Shown here one piece after another: positions 17,235-25,640 of a stretch of 64,000 nucleotides of DNA. Source of the stretch: Pseudofrankia sp. DC12 (GTDB lineage Bacteria; Actinomycetota; Actinomycetes; Frankiales; Frankiaceae); contig NZ_KQ031391.1 of the NCBI RefSeq assembly GCF_000966285.1, positions 1 to 64,000 on the forward strand. Direction: 5' to 3'. The stretch's first letter is position 1; each line of letters opens with the position of its first letter. The position numbers were made by a program, and so were the translations under genes. Below the pieces are notes generated by a model. The model was not told where the DNA came from. It saw only the letters and a list, made by a program, of their open reading frames with translations, and did not search any database.

Positions 17235-17276
17235 TGGAGGTGAGGGGACTCGAACCCCTGGCCTCCTCCGTGCGAG
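17235..17276 (-). pseudogene. 3' fragment of tRNA-Ala(CGC), attachment-site copy
   Basis: Read on the minus strand this is the 3' 42 nucleotides of a tRNA: anticodon loop CTCGCAC (anticodon CGC), stem half GGAGG, variable AGGCC, T-arm AGGGG-TTCGAGT-CCCCT, acceptor half CACCTCC and discriminator A. U at position 70 fits the alanine G3:U70 identity pair. The expected 5' stem half CCTCC is absent; the adjacent sequence does not pair. The break exactly at the anticodon loop is what integration by a tyrosine recombinase leaves behind. By geometry the element lies to the right, where an integrase gene follows. No intact tRNA-Ala partner is in the window. Confidence 0.75.
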
Positions 17277-17650
17277 AGAAGCGGCGAGCCGACCGGGCGA
17301 CGCAGGAAGCAGACATCCGCGAGTGCGAAGGCGACCAAAAGCACGGCCGACGGCACTTCAGCTCACAGCGGTCCTGAAAACCCTCGAACGCGGTAATGAT
17401 CACCCCCGTAGCCTGCGATGCTGGCGGTCGCGCCTGCGGGATGACCGCGGTGGTGACCCAGTCTGTCTCCGGGGCACTGGCGGTGACTCGCAGAGTGACA
17501 GTCGCGGTGTTGTCGGTGCGGACCGTGCCCGGTTATGGCGATCTCGTCACATGTCTCAGCTGACAGGCCTGGTCAACGGATCGCGGCCAGCGATGCCCCC
17601 GAGGAAACGAGCCAGCGGCCGTGCAGCACCGCGAGTCGGAGCGCCGTCCG

Positions 17651-19228
17651 GTGAAGGGCACCGTCTACAAGCGGTGCAACTGCACGGACCCGGTGACGAG
17701 GAAGGAGTTGCGGAAGCGGTGCCCGAAGCTGTCCAGGTCCGATCATGGTTCCTGGTGGGCGATGCACGATATTCCGCCAGGGCCAGGTGGGCGGCGGCGC
17801 CGTGCGTCTCTCGGTCCGTATGCGACCTCTACGGAGGCGGATCAGGCCCTGGCGGACTCGCTCGCCCAGCTGAACCCTGGAGCGGGAACCACGCCGGATA
17901 ATCGGGATCTCACGTTCGGCCGTTACCTGGACTGGTGGATCGAGAACCGGGCGGACCTGAAGCCGTCGACCCGGCGCGGCTATTCCAAACACATCGAGAT
18001 CTATCTGAAGCCCGGGCTGGGGCACCTAAAGCTCATCGAACTGCGCGACGACCACTTCGACGAGCTCTACAAGGCGATGCGGCAAGTCGGCCGAGACCAG
18101 GGCACCAGGCGTCCGTCGTTCATGCTGCAGCGGCTACTCGAAGTACGCCGAGACGATCCAGCACGGCGCCGACCACTTGGCGCGACGACCATCGCCCGGG
18201 TCCACGCGACCGCGCGAAAAGCTCTCAACGACGCGGTACGCCGGCCCAGCATGCCGCTGCGAGCGAACCCATCGATGCACGCCGAGAGGCCAAAGCCCCG
18301 TCGTCGCCCCGCCCTGCTGTGGACCACGCCGCGGGTCGCCGCGTGGGAACGCACGGGCCGAATCCCGTCGCCGGTGATGGTCTGGACGCCGGCGCAGACC
18401 GGGGCGTTTCTCGACTTCGCCGCCGCCGACCGGCTCTACCCGCTGTGGCATCTGGTCGCCCACCGTGGCCCGCGGCGCGGCGAGGCCGTCGGTCTCGGCT
18501 GGCCGGAGGTCGACCTGGACGCCGCGACGGCGTTCATCGCCGACAACGACCCTGGCATCGACGACCCGTTCGACGACTACGGCGACGCCGAGGACGAGAC
18601 GACGAAAAGCCGCGCCAGCGACCGAACCATCACCCTCGACCGCACGACCGTCACCGTACTGAAGATCTGGCAGCGCCGGCAGAACGCCGAACGAACAGCC
18701 GCCGGCGACCAATGGGTCGAATGCGGCAAGGTCTTTACCCACCCCGACGGACGACCGCTCACACCAGACGGCGTCAGCCAGCGATTCGACCGGCTCGTCA
18801 CCCGCTACACCACCATTCGCCGCGAACACGCCGAGCACGGCTGGGACATCGACCGTCTCGCCGCCTACCACCGCATGCCCGCAGCCTCCATCCGGGCCGC
18901 GCTCGAACAAGGACCGCTCCCACCGATCCGGTTTCACGACATGCGGCACAACGCGGCCAGCCTCACCTACCACGCCACCCGCGACATGAAGGCTGTCCAG
19001 AACCTGCTCGGCCACGCCTCGATCCAGTTCACCGGTGACATCTACACCACCCTGTTCGAAGAAGCCGACCGCGACGCCGCGGAAGCGGCCGCCGGCCTCG
19101 TTCCCAGAACCAACCTCCCCGACGGTTGGGCGGACTTCCAGAACAGCTCCGACACGACCGAAGCCGCCGCGCCAGATCCAGGCGAAACAAAACCGCCAGG
19201 CATTGAAGGCCCCGACCTCGGCCTCTGA
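17651..19228 (+). CDS. int: tyrosine recombinase / integrase
   Basis: The protein has about 525 residues. GTG 17651 has GGAG ten bases upstream and gives the usual integrase opening (KGTVYKRCNC); GTG 17621 is an alternative. An N-terminal DNA-binding region and SAM-like core-binding region precede the catalytic domain. There the active-site elements are visible: Arg in GPRRGEA, a beta-hairpin Lys candidate (TKSRASDRT), HDMRH, LLGHASI and the nucleophile in DIYTTL. An acidic insertion (DDPFDDYGDAEDE) lies between the first Arg and the Lys. With the tRNA-Ala fragment 380 bp upstream it is the likely integrase of a tRNA-Ala-specific element. Its second end is not seen here, so that element may be truncated or extend beyond the window. 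Confidence 0.9.
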   Translation: MKGTVYKRCNCTDPVTRKELRKRCPKLSRSDHGSWWAMHDIPPGPGGRRRRASLGPYATSTEADQALADSLAQLNPGAGTTPDNRDLTFGRYLDWWIENRADLKPSTRRGYSKHIEIYLKPGLGHLKLIELRDDHFDELYKAMRQVGRDQGTRRPSFMLQRLLEVRRDDPARRRPLGATTIARVHATARKALNDAVRRPSMPLRANPSMHAERPKPRRRPALLWTTPRVAAWERTGRIPSPVMVWTPAQTGAFLDFAAADRLYPLWHLVAHRGPRRGEAVGLGWPEVDLDAATAFIADNDPGIDDPFDDYGDAEDETTKSRASDRTITLDRTTVTVLKIWQRRQNAERTAAGDQWVECGKVFTHPDGRPLTPDGVSQRFDRLVTRYTTIRREHAEHGWDIDRLAAYHRMPAASIRAALEQGPLPPIRFHDMRHNAASLTYHATRDMKAVQNLLGHASIQFTGDIYTTLFEEADRDAAEAAAGLVPRTNLPDGWADFQNSSDTTEAAAPDPGETKPPGIEGPDLGL

Positions 19229-19243
19229 CCGTTCCCAACCCAG

Positions 19244-19275
19244 CGCGCCGGCTCTGAACAGGGCCGGCGCGTTTT
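19244..19275 (+). terminator. rho-independent terminator after the tRNA-Ala integrase
   Basis: A perfect 9-bp stem (CGCGCCGGC / GCCGGCGCG) with a 10-nt loop is followed by TTTT, 15 bases after the integrase stop. Confidence 0.8.
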
Positions 19276-19489
19276 GCTTGCCGCCCGGCACCGATCAACC
19301 GCACACGGACGGCAGCACACACTCCGGACCCCGCCAGCCCACGTTCGTCACTCTCTGCAACCAGCAGGCGAGGCTCCAAAAGTAGTTGCGGTCGCAACGT
19401 CAGCGGTTCGTCAGCAGCAACGCCATTCTCTGGCCCGATCGGGATCTTGACCCATCGGGGAAACCCCTGCGGCACAGGGGAAGTGGGTG

Positions 19490-19533
19490 TGTGGGGCGGG
19501 TGGGGCTCGAACCCACGACCGGAGGATTATGAG
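19490..19533 (-). repeat. attL: attL core, 3' copy of tRNA-Met
   Basis: This 44-bp copy of the tRNA-Met 3' half runs from the first base of the anticodon loop (CTCATAA on the minus strand) past the acceptor end. Identity with 32715-32758 is exact and stops at both sides. The 5' half of a tRNA is absent, as expected for the left boundary. Confidence 0.92.
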
Positions 19534-19639
19534 ATCTTGAGTGTTCCGTCCGCGGGTGTTCGCCACTGTCCACCGGTGCAGGTCACACCTCTGGCGACAG
19601 TCCCGGGCGTCCACGCTCGTCCACTGTCGTCCGCCGGCT

Positions 19640-19660
19640 TGGCTGCCAAACTGGCTGCCA
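19640..19660 (+). repeat. paired TGGCTGCCA sites next to attL
   Basis: TGGCTGCCA occurs at 19640-19648 and 19652-19660, 12 bp apart. The same pair with the same spacing lies beside attR (32625-32645). The 9-mer is itself dyadic (TGGC-T-GCCA). Position on both arms suggests integrase or Xis arm-type binding sites. Confidence 0.7.
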
Positions 19661-19846
19661 TTCACCGGTAGACCGGTCTAGGGCGCCGCTGCGAGCAGAA
19701 CTCAACGTTGGCCGCTACCGCCCACGGCTCCTGGCTGCGGATCTTCGTTGGCAAGCCGACCCGTACCGCAGGCGCGCCAGCGCCGAGGAACGGAAGCGGC
19801 GCGGCAGCACGCTATTGCCCAGCTACAAATGTCGGTCGCGATGCTA

Positions 19847-20689
19847 TTAGACGACCCTGCGGAACCGCATTTCTCCGTCCTTAATGAACATCTCCATCTT
19901 CTCGTTTGGCTCGCTGGATTGAAATTGAAAGATAATGGCTATCGTCCTGAGGTCTTCTGCGAGCCCTGTCAGCTCGTCTTCTGTGAATCCATTTCCATCA
20001 AAGTCCTTCTCTTCGGCTGCCTGTAGGAGAATCTGCTCTCCGATGAAAATCCCATAGCGATCCAGAAATCGAACCAGAGCCTGGGTCTGCCAACTGTCAT
20101 CGCGGCCGGCGCTTCTTAGCGACGACAGCATGTTGTGAAAGAATGGTCGAAGGTTTGCGACGCGAGCGGGATTCCTAAACGAATAAGTTGCGAAGTAACC
20201 TACCAAAGCGTCTCCCACCAAGACTCCTGGTGAGGGAGAGTCGTGGACATCTAGGTTGGCGAGCGTTTTCAAGGTGACCAGTAGGCCAGCCCTGGAACGT
20301 GAGTAACTTCCAATCCAATCATCACCTCGCAGATCTAGGTACTTTTTGCCCCTTAGATCTGCTGGCACCAAGGAATCATTGAAGTTTCCAAGCAGTACTG
20401 GAATCACGACGTGAGATTCGTTCGATATCTCGCGCAGCATCGCCGCGTCAAGCTCGTTGAGCACCCACCTCGATTGAAGTGAAGCTTCGGATATAAAGAC
20501 GAGGGCTGACACGCTTGAGCGTATTCCATTGTTAATCTCCTCGCGTATGCGAGCGCCGAATTGCAAGTGAGTCTGATCCCACCAGACGTCAAGCCCTTCG
20601 CTTTTCAAATCCTCCACTATACGCCAGACGACAGGCCGGTCCTTTGAGCTGTAGCTGATGAACGTGTGATTGTCGGAGCGTCGTGGCAC
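19847..20689 (-). CDS. TIR-domain protein, candidate defence effector
   Basis: The protein has 280 residues from GTG 20689. Residues 9-140 form a TIR domain: FISYSSKDRP opens it, WWDQ follows, and SRWVLNEL supplies the Glu (residue 79) that is catalytic in NAD-hydrolysing TIRs. The C-terminal half is an unrecognised, probably helical domain. Bacterial TIR proteins usually cleave NAD+ or make signalling nucleotides in anti-phage systems; no obvious partner (Sir2, SLOG, SAVED or cyclase) is beside it, so it may act alone or with a partner elsewhere. It is clearly AT-richer than the rest of the element, with A/T-ending codons, a sign of recent transfer. It is carried as AICE cargo directly inside attL. 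Confidence 0.85.
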   Translation of the reverse strand: MPRRSDNHTFISYSSKDRPVVWRIVEDLKSEGLDVWWDQTHLQFGARIREEINNGIRSSVSALVFISEASLQSRWVLNELDAAMLREISNESHVVIPVLLGNFNDSLVPADLRGKKYLDLRGDDWIGSYSRSRAGLLVTLKTLANLDVHDSPSPGVLVGDALVGYFATYSFRNPARVANLRPFFHNMLSSLRSAGRDDSWQTQALVRFLDRYGIFIGEQILLQAAEEKDFDGNGFTEDELTGLAEDLRTIAIIFQFQSSEPNEKMEMFIKDGEMRFRRVV

Positions 20690-21225
20690 GGCTGCCCTTT
20701 CATGAGGTTGGCGCGGGTCTCGATCTGAGTCGTCGGCCCTCTACCGCGAGTGGATAGACGATATCGTTTGGCTAGACGATCGTGATGCGGTGGGATCGAT
20801 ATGGGTCCACTGCGACGCTCCGGCGAGCACGGCCCGCCAGGGCCGCGCGCAGCCGTCGCGCGGCGCGGTTCTTGATCTCAAAACGAGCAATTCGGCAGCG
20901 CATCATGGCTGCGCGGCACGCATGCCGATCATCTCGGACCTGGCCAACGAGGGCTTGCCCTCCCATGGCTGTGGCGAGCGTGATCCCTTCGGTGTGCCGG
21001 CGGGCTTGCCCTACCTCCGGGTTCTCGGCCGTGCAAGATCCGCCGTAGAGCCTTGATCCACGAACAGCTGTGCGGATCTTGTGCGGTCGGGGTTCCGGTG
21101 GTAGCCCTCGGGCGTCGGCATACCGAAGTGATCACGCGGACCTGTTCTGTTCCTCCCACCCCTTTGGGAGCCGGCGGGGGGTTCGGGGGGCGAAGCCCCC
21201 TGAGGTCTTCCCGGCGGGGCGCCTG
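20690..21225. other. AICE intergenic region, nothing firm
   Basis: These 536 bases lie between the TIR start and the end of the PhzF-like gene and should contain the TIR promoter. A basic 64-codon frame on the minus strand (20772-20966) and shorter plus frames have no recognisable family. The AT-richer first part near 20740-20790 looks like the promoter zone. I see no repeat. Confidence 0.35.
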
Positions 21226-21900
21226 TCAGAGCTGGCGGGGTGGGTCTTCGGTGACGTGGCCGCCGATGTCGGCGTAGCCGGCGGGTCCTGGTGCGGCGTG
21301 GATGATGGAGCCTTCGCCGTGGTGGATGGTCATGCGGCGGCCGAGGGCGGCGGCGAGGCGCATGGCTCCGGTGCCGCAGGCTTCGTCTTCGGGGATGCCG
21401 ACGCGGGCGGCGTAGGTGCGCATGCGGGCGATGCCGGCGGCCTCGTCGATCCAGGCCCACAGTTGGGTGAAGTCCTGGGTAGGGCTGAGCGGGCCGTCGA
21501 GGTCGTCGACCTGGCGCGGGTCGTCGAGGCGTTCGGCCCACCACGGCGGGGTCATCGACAGAGGCGCGCGGACCCAGACCCCGGCCGCATCGGTCCAGCT
21601 CTCGGCCTCCCGGCCGGTCGTGCGCAGGACGGACGGGTGGTGTCCGGTGAGGCGGGCGATGGTCCAGGCGGCGCCGACCGCGGCGTGTCCGGCGAACGGG
21701 ATCTGGCGCGAGAGGTTGTGGATCGAGATCTCGGCCTTCTCGACGTCGTCGAGGAAGATGGTCTCGCTGTAGCCGAGGGTCTTGGCGATGGCCTGGCGCT
21801 CGTCGGGGCCGAGGTTGACGGGGTCTTCGATGAGGCCGAGCGGGTTGCCGCCGTGGCCGTTGGCGTCGCTGAACACGCGGACGACGTGTGCTGTGACCAC
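21226..21900 (-). CDS. PhzF-family isomerase-like protein, short form
   Basis: The protein has 224 residues. The PhzF fold is indicated by the N-terminal VVRVFSDANGHGGNPLG, by YSETIFL, whose Glu corresponds to the catalytic Glu of PhzF, and by the C-terminal DEACGTGAMRLAAALG loop. PhzF isomerises trans-2,3-dihydro-3-hydroxyanthranilate in phenazine synthesis, but most relatives have unknown substrates. At 224 residues it is shorter than the usual 260-300, mainly in the middle, though the ends of both half-domains are present. It is on the minus strand in the AICE, between the TIR gene and a large XRE regulator, and is probably cargo. No phenazine genes are near. Confidence 0.75.
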   Translation of the reverse strand: MVTAHVVRVFSDANGHGGNPLGLIEDPVNLGPDERQAIAKTLGYSETIFLDDVEKAEISIHNLSRQIPFAGHAAVGAAWTIARLTGHHPSVLRTTGREAESWTDAAGVWVRAPLSMTPPWWAERLDDPRQVDDLDGPLSPTQDFTQLWAWIDEAAGIARMRTYAARVGIPEDEACGTGAMRLAAALGRRMTIHHGEGSIIHAAPGPAGYADIGGHVTEDPPRQL

Positions 21901-22036
21901 TCGGCGTGCCTCCCCGGGTGTGGCGTTCCGGGGTCCACGATGCCTGCCGCGACGGGCGTTGTCCTGGGACTTGGCGGGTTCGCGGAAGGTTGACGAGCGG
22001 TCATGATCCGCTGGGCCGGCGCGGGCCGGCGCCCTG

Positions 22037-23404
22037 TTAGAAGGCGGTGATCTCTTCGCGCAGGTCGGCGGCGAGCGATATCCCGCGGTAAGGGCCGGTG
22101 GTGAGGAGGGTGGACATGCGGCCGAGGCTGCGACGGTGCCACTCGACCCGCTGTGGTTCCGGGATCGTCAGGACGGGGCGCAGAGATTCGCGGGCGGCCT
22201 CGACGTCGCCGAGGTGCAGGCGTGACGTGGCCTGGTAGATGTGGCCGAGCAGCTCGTCGCCGACGTACCGCTCCTCGGCAGGCCCGGTCTCGAACATCTC
22301 GATAGCGGTCGTTGCTTCACGGTCGGAGATGCGGGCGCTGTCCCGGTCGGCGAACCAGATCAGAGCGCTCGTGCCGTAGAAGTGGACCTTCGTTCGGGGG
22401 AAGCCGAACAGGCCGACGGCGAACTCGTCGGGCTTGGCCTGGTCGGTGGCGTGCTTCGCCGCGTCGAGCGCCTTATGGGTTCCGGCAAGGTTCCCCAGAT
22501 TCGCGTGACACTGGGCCTGGCCGCAGACGAGGCGGGCGAAAGCGGTTCCGGTCGGGTGTAGTTCCATGCCGGCGTTGATGTAGCGGGCGGCTTCGGTGTA
22601 GCGGCCGTCCAGGCGGGCGATCAGGCTTTGGGTGCCGCGTGCCCAGACGGCGAGGTCGCGGTGTCCGGCGAGGTCGGCGCACAGCAGGGCCGCGCGGGCG
22701 TTCGTCATCGCGACGTTGGTCCGGCCGACGTCCATGGTGGCGTAGGCGAGGATGCCGGAGAGCTGGCCGGCGATCAGGTGCAGGTCGCGGAGCTGGTCGG
22801 GCCGGTTCGGCCGGTCGATCGCGGCGAACACTCGGGCGCGGAGCGGGACGGCCTGGGACAGGATCGCCTCGGGCGCGGCGGACATGTAGTCGATGGCAAG
22901 GCGGCGGGTGTCGTCGGCGAACTGCTCGACGGTGAGCGGGTCCAGCCTGGCCATGCCGTACCGGTCCAGGAACGCGAGGGCGTGCGTGGCGGCCGCGGTT
23001 CCCAGATCGACGTCAGTGCTCGCAGCGGCCATCGCTCCGGCGGCACCGGCGAGGACGATTCGCCGGTCGGGCTTGGCCGGCTCGTCGAGCACCACGGGCG
23101 GGGCCGGCGCGGCGGTGGGGCTTGCGGTCTCGGCGAGTCCGAGCAGGGCGCGCGGGATGTCCAGACCGTTCGCGAACCGCTCATACATATCCAGGCTGGT
23201 GACCTGGCGCTTTCCCCTGAGAATGTGCGAGATGTGCGACTGGGGGACCTCGCACAGGGTGGCGATCTGGGTTTGGGTCGCGCCGGTCCACCGCTGGTAG
23301 GTCTTCAGCAGAGCGCCGATATCGCGTCTGGCCAGGGCTTCTGTGACCTCGGGGCGTTGCCAGAAGTCGGGCGGGGTGACGGGGCGGGGGCTGCGTGGGG
23401 TCAT
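22037..23404 (-). CDS. XRE-family regulator with TPR-like C-terminus
   Basis: The protein has 455 residues from ATG 23404. An XRE helix-turn-helix lies at about residues 28-85 (TQTQIATLCEVPQSHISHIL ...). A Thr/Ala/Pro linker, a short hydrophobic segment (IVLAGAAGAMAAAS) and about 300 residues of helical repeats follow, like the TPR sensors of RRNPP/streptomycete regulators. Such proteins are frequent on actinomycete plasmids and AICEs. It is transcribed divergently from the gene at 23602 and could control it. The ligand is unknown. It lies upstream of the PhzF-like gene on the same strand, 136 bp apart. Confidence 0.85.
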   Translation of the reverse strand: MTPRSPRPVTPPDFWQRPEVTEALARRDIGALLKTYQRWTGATQTQIATLCEVPQSHISHILRGKRQVTSLDMYERFANGLDIPRALLGLAETASPTAAPAPPVVLDEPAKPDRRIVLAGAAGAMAAASTDVDLGTAAATHALAFLDRYGMARLDPLTVEQFADDTRRLAIDYMSAAPEAILSQAVPLRARVFAAIDRPNRPDQLRDLHLIAGQLSGILAYATMDVGRTNVAMTNARAALLCADLAGHRDLAVWARGTQSLIARLDGRYTEAARYINAGMELHPTGTAFARLVCGQAQCHANLGNLAGTHKALDAAKHATDQAKPDEFAVGLFGFPRTKVHFYGTSALIWFADRDSARISDREATTAIEMFETGPAEERYVGDELLGHIYQATSRLHLGDVEAARESLRPVLTIPEPQRVEWHRRSLGRMSTLLTTGPYRGISLAADLREEITAF

Positions 23405-23601
23405 GTGCGCGGCCTTCCGTGGGGGCGCTTTATCCCTGACCTGCCAGTCGTGGCGCTATGCGGGAGTGTAGCCACCCTTCGTATACGCCCATAGCCCTTC
23501 CAACACGATCTGGTCGCGGAAAGGCTTCGGCCAACCCCGCCGCGGCGGCGCTCGTCGCGGCGGGGCCGGAAATGGCCTGTGAGCAGAACGGAGAGTGTCA
23601 G

Positions 23602-24108
23602 ATGACGCGGGACCTCGCGAACGGCCTGGTAGAAGTCGCTGAGAACGGCGAACACGGGACCTCGGCCGGCGGTGCGATGCCCGAACTGCGGGACTCGTCG
23701 CCTGGGGTCGTGGCTACGCCGTGGGACGGCGATGACTGGGCACTCGTCGTCGGATCGGGCTCGGACCTCGCGGAGCTGTACGACGGAATCGCGGGCCTCC
23801 CGACGGGCCTGGCGTTCGTCGAGGCATTCGGCGATGTCGATCTCGTCCTGGTCTACCGGCCGGCGGGCACGGCGGCGACGTCGGCCGGACCGCTCGGCGC
23901 GCTCGTGGACCAGGCGGTGCGGCACGGCGGGACGCTCGTTGGCTCCGTTGGTCCGGGCGGTCTGTCGACCGGCGAGCAGTACCGAACCGCTGCGGAACGG
24001 GCCGCGTTCGCCGCTGGGCAGGCCGATGCGCTCGGCAGGATGCGACGCGCGCTGACGGGAGAGGCCGACGCACGGCCCAACGGCCACGGTGTGCCGATCG
24101 CGTCGTAG
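23602..24108 (+). CDS. AICE accessory protein with FGDVD motif, long form
   Basis: The protein has 168 residues from ATG 23602, with GGAG eight bases upstream; the frame is open further upstream without a better start. The central ~45 residues (LAELYDGIAGLP ... FVEAFGDVDLVLVYRP) match the small AICE protein at 29861 (LAAILADLP ... FTEHFGDVDAVLVFRN). The C-terminal part is an Ala/Gly-rich helix. The family is unknown. The gene is divergent from the large XRE regulator and is followed by a convergent small XRE gene, so it may be regulated separately from the transfer operon. Confidence 0.7.
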   Translation: MTRDLANGLVEVAENGEHGTSAGGAMPELRDSSPGVVATPWDGDDWALVVGSGSDLAELYDGIAGLPTGLAFVEAFGDVDLVLVYRPAGTAATSAGPLGALVDQAVRHGGTLVGSVGPGGLSTGEQYRTAAERAAFAAGQADALGRMRRALTGEADARPNGHGVPIAS

Positions 24109-24204
24109 TAACCACATCGGACAGCAGACGGGCCGGACCTGGCGGGCGAACAACCCGCGGGTCCGGCCCTCCGTCGTTCCCGGCTTGATGACGCCCGACC
24201 GCGG

Positions 24205-24594
24205 CTAGGACGCCCCGATCACGCGGGCGATCTCCTCGACGTAGCGCTCGATGCGCACGATCGCTGCGAGGACCTCCTGGGCCACGCTGACGTCGGCGAA
24301 GTCGGTCGCGACTGGATCGCCTACCAGGACCCGCAGCAGGTGATCGGCGGGCCAGTCCAGGGCACGGCAGATCGCGGCCAGTGTGGGGTTCTGGACCCGG
24401 CGGCCTCTGCTTCCGCGCTGGAGCGCGCGCACGGTCGTCACGGAGACCCCGGACCGGTCGGAGAGCCGCTGCTGTCCGATGCGGAGCTTCGCCATCCGGT
24501 GGTTGAGGGCCACCGCGACAGCGCCCCAGTCCTCGTCGGAAGCCGATCCACGCGCGGTGTATGGCTGACTCGGGCCATCATTCGTCATCCCCAT
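24205..24594 (-). CDS. small XRE-family regulator
   Basis: The protein has 129 residues with a helix-turn-helix at about residues 30-85 (IGQQRLSDRSGVSVTTVRALQRG, then NPTLAAICRALDWP). The rest is a short helical tail. It is divergent from the pra-like gene at 24765. In pSAM2-type elements a repressor in this position (KorSA in pSAM2, a GntR protein) controls pra; this XRE protein may play that role here, which is inference. The 170-bp gap to pra is comparatively AT-rich and is the obvious place for its operator. Confidence 0.82.
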   Translation of the reverse strand: MGMTNDGPSQPYTARGSASDEDWGAVAVALNHRMAKLRIGQQRLSDRSGVSVTTVRALQRGSRGRRVQNPTLAAICRALDWPADHLLRVLVGDPVATDFADVSVAQEVLAAIVRIERYVEEIARVIGAS

Positions 24595-24764
24595 GGGCCA
24601 GAGTCAACCCGGCTTTTAGCGCGTAAGCAAACAACATCGCTATTTATACGGTCACGTCATACACAGGCGCATAGTAGGTTGGCGAGAGGTTCGCGGAGGG
24701 CGCATCGTTAGCACACACCCCAAACGCCCGGATGGTCCGGGTACGGGTACAGGAGGTGTGCACG

Positions 24765-25178
24765 GTGGCGATTCCTCGTCGTATTCCTATCGCGTTCGCG
24801 GATGCGTTCCCGAACGGTGCCTACGTGCTCGGCGTCGAGCAGTCCAACGACTTCGAGAAGTCCCGGCCGGGGTCACCTCCGGTCCAGGAGCGTGACCGTG
24901 ACTCGAACCTCCCGATGTGGGTGGTGCGGATCATGGACGCGGACCCGACGGCGCGGACCGCGGAACTGAAAGTGAAGATCGCCGCCGAGACGGCGCCGGT
25001 CATGCCGGACCCGATCCCGGGCACGCCGTTCCGACCGGTCGAGCTGGTCGACGTGCAGGTGATTCCGTGGGTGGACTCGAACGGAGCGCGGCCGAAGCAG
25101 ATGTTCGCGCTGCGGGCCTCGGGCCTGCGTCCGGCGTCGCCTGCGGTGGGCCGGCGGAACTCGGGGGCTGCGGCGTGA
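24765..25178 (+). CDS. pra: Pra-like activator of AICE replication, integration and excision
   Basis: The protein has 137 residues from GTG 24765, with a perfect AGGAGG at 24751-24756; the longer frame from 24732 would bury this site. The sequence (AIPRRIPIAFADAFPNGAYVLGVE ... PVELVDVQVIPWV) is typical of the small streptomycete proteins annotated as plasmid replication, integration and excision activator, after Pra of pSAM2. Pra switches on the repSA-xis-int operon. Here it is the first gene of the plus-strand run that ends in xis. Its stop overlaps the next start (GTGA). Confidence 0.7.
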   Translation: MAIPRRIPIAFADAFPNGAYVLGVEQSNDFEKSRPGSPPVQERDRDSNLPMWVVRIMDADPTARTAELKVKIAAETAPVMPDPIPGTPFRPVELVDVQVIPWVDSNGARPKQMFALRASGLRPASPAVGRRNSGAAA

Positions 25179-25528
25179 GCGGCCGTACGGTCAAGTCGCG
25201 CACCCGCCTGTCGTCCCACCTGTCGGTCTGCGGCGGGGCCTCGGTCCACCTCAACATCTACCCGGAGCGCTCCCCGATCCTGACCCTGACCACAGGGGAC
25301 GTCTCGGTGACGATCGCGATGTCGACCACCGACCTCGACGCGACGGCGATGCAGTTCGCCCGTGACCTCGCGGACGCGGCGGCCCGGTTCGCCGAGGACT
25401 GCACCCGCTTCGCCCTCAACGCCAACCCTGACACCGACCCAGCGGCGGAACCGGTTAACCCGGCGTCCGGACTGGCCTCGCCCTCCTCGCGTGGGGCGGG
25501 TCGTTCTCGGGGCTCACGCGCCGCATAG
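25175..25528 (+). CDS. small conserved-position AICE protein
   Basis: The protein has 117 residues from GTG 25175, which overlaps the pra stop, so it is coupled. A beta-rich N-terminal half (VHLNIYPERSPILTLTTGDVSVTIAM) is followed by a helix (ATAMQFARDLADAAARFAEDC) and a disordered Ser/Arg-rich tail. I do not recognise a family. The position between pra and the translocase suggests a role in replication or transfer control. Confidence 0.65.
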   Translation: MSGRTVKSRTRLSSHLSVCGGASVHLNIYPERSPILTLTTGDVSVTIAMSTTDLDATAMQFARDLADAAARFAEDCTRFALNANPDTDPAAEPVNPASGLASPSSRGAGRSRGSRAA

Positions 25529-25545
25529 GCACGTTTCTTACGGGC

Positions 25546-25591
25546 GTCCCGGGGCCGCCGGCCTGACATAAGGCGTCGGCTGCCCCGGGAC
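25546..25591 (+). terminator. long hairpin plus pyrimidine tract before traB
   Basis: Perfect 10-bp arms GTCCCGGGGC / GCCCCGGGAC enclose a second nested stem (GCCGGCCT / AGGCGTCGGC). A 30-nt pyrimidine-rich tract follows, without a clean T run. It could attenuate transcription between the pra pair and the translocase gene. A similar C5-A-T-rich pyrimidine tract precedes the cruciform at 30190. Confidence 0.6.
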
Positions 25592-25640
25592 CTGCCCCCC
25601 ATTTCTTCTCTTCCTTTCTTGCCCCTGGCTTTGCCCTGCC

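Noticed and set aside
20772-20966. Basic 64-codon minus-strand frame next to the TIR gene
   Set aside because: No ribosome binding site, no family, and it lies in the likely promoter zone.
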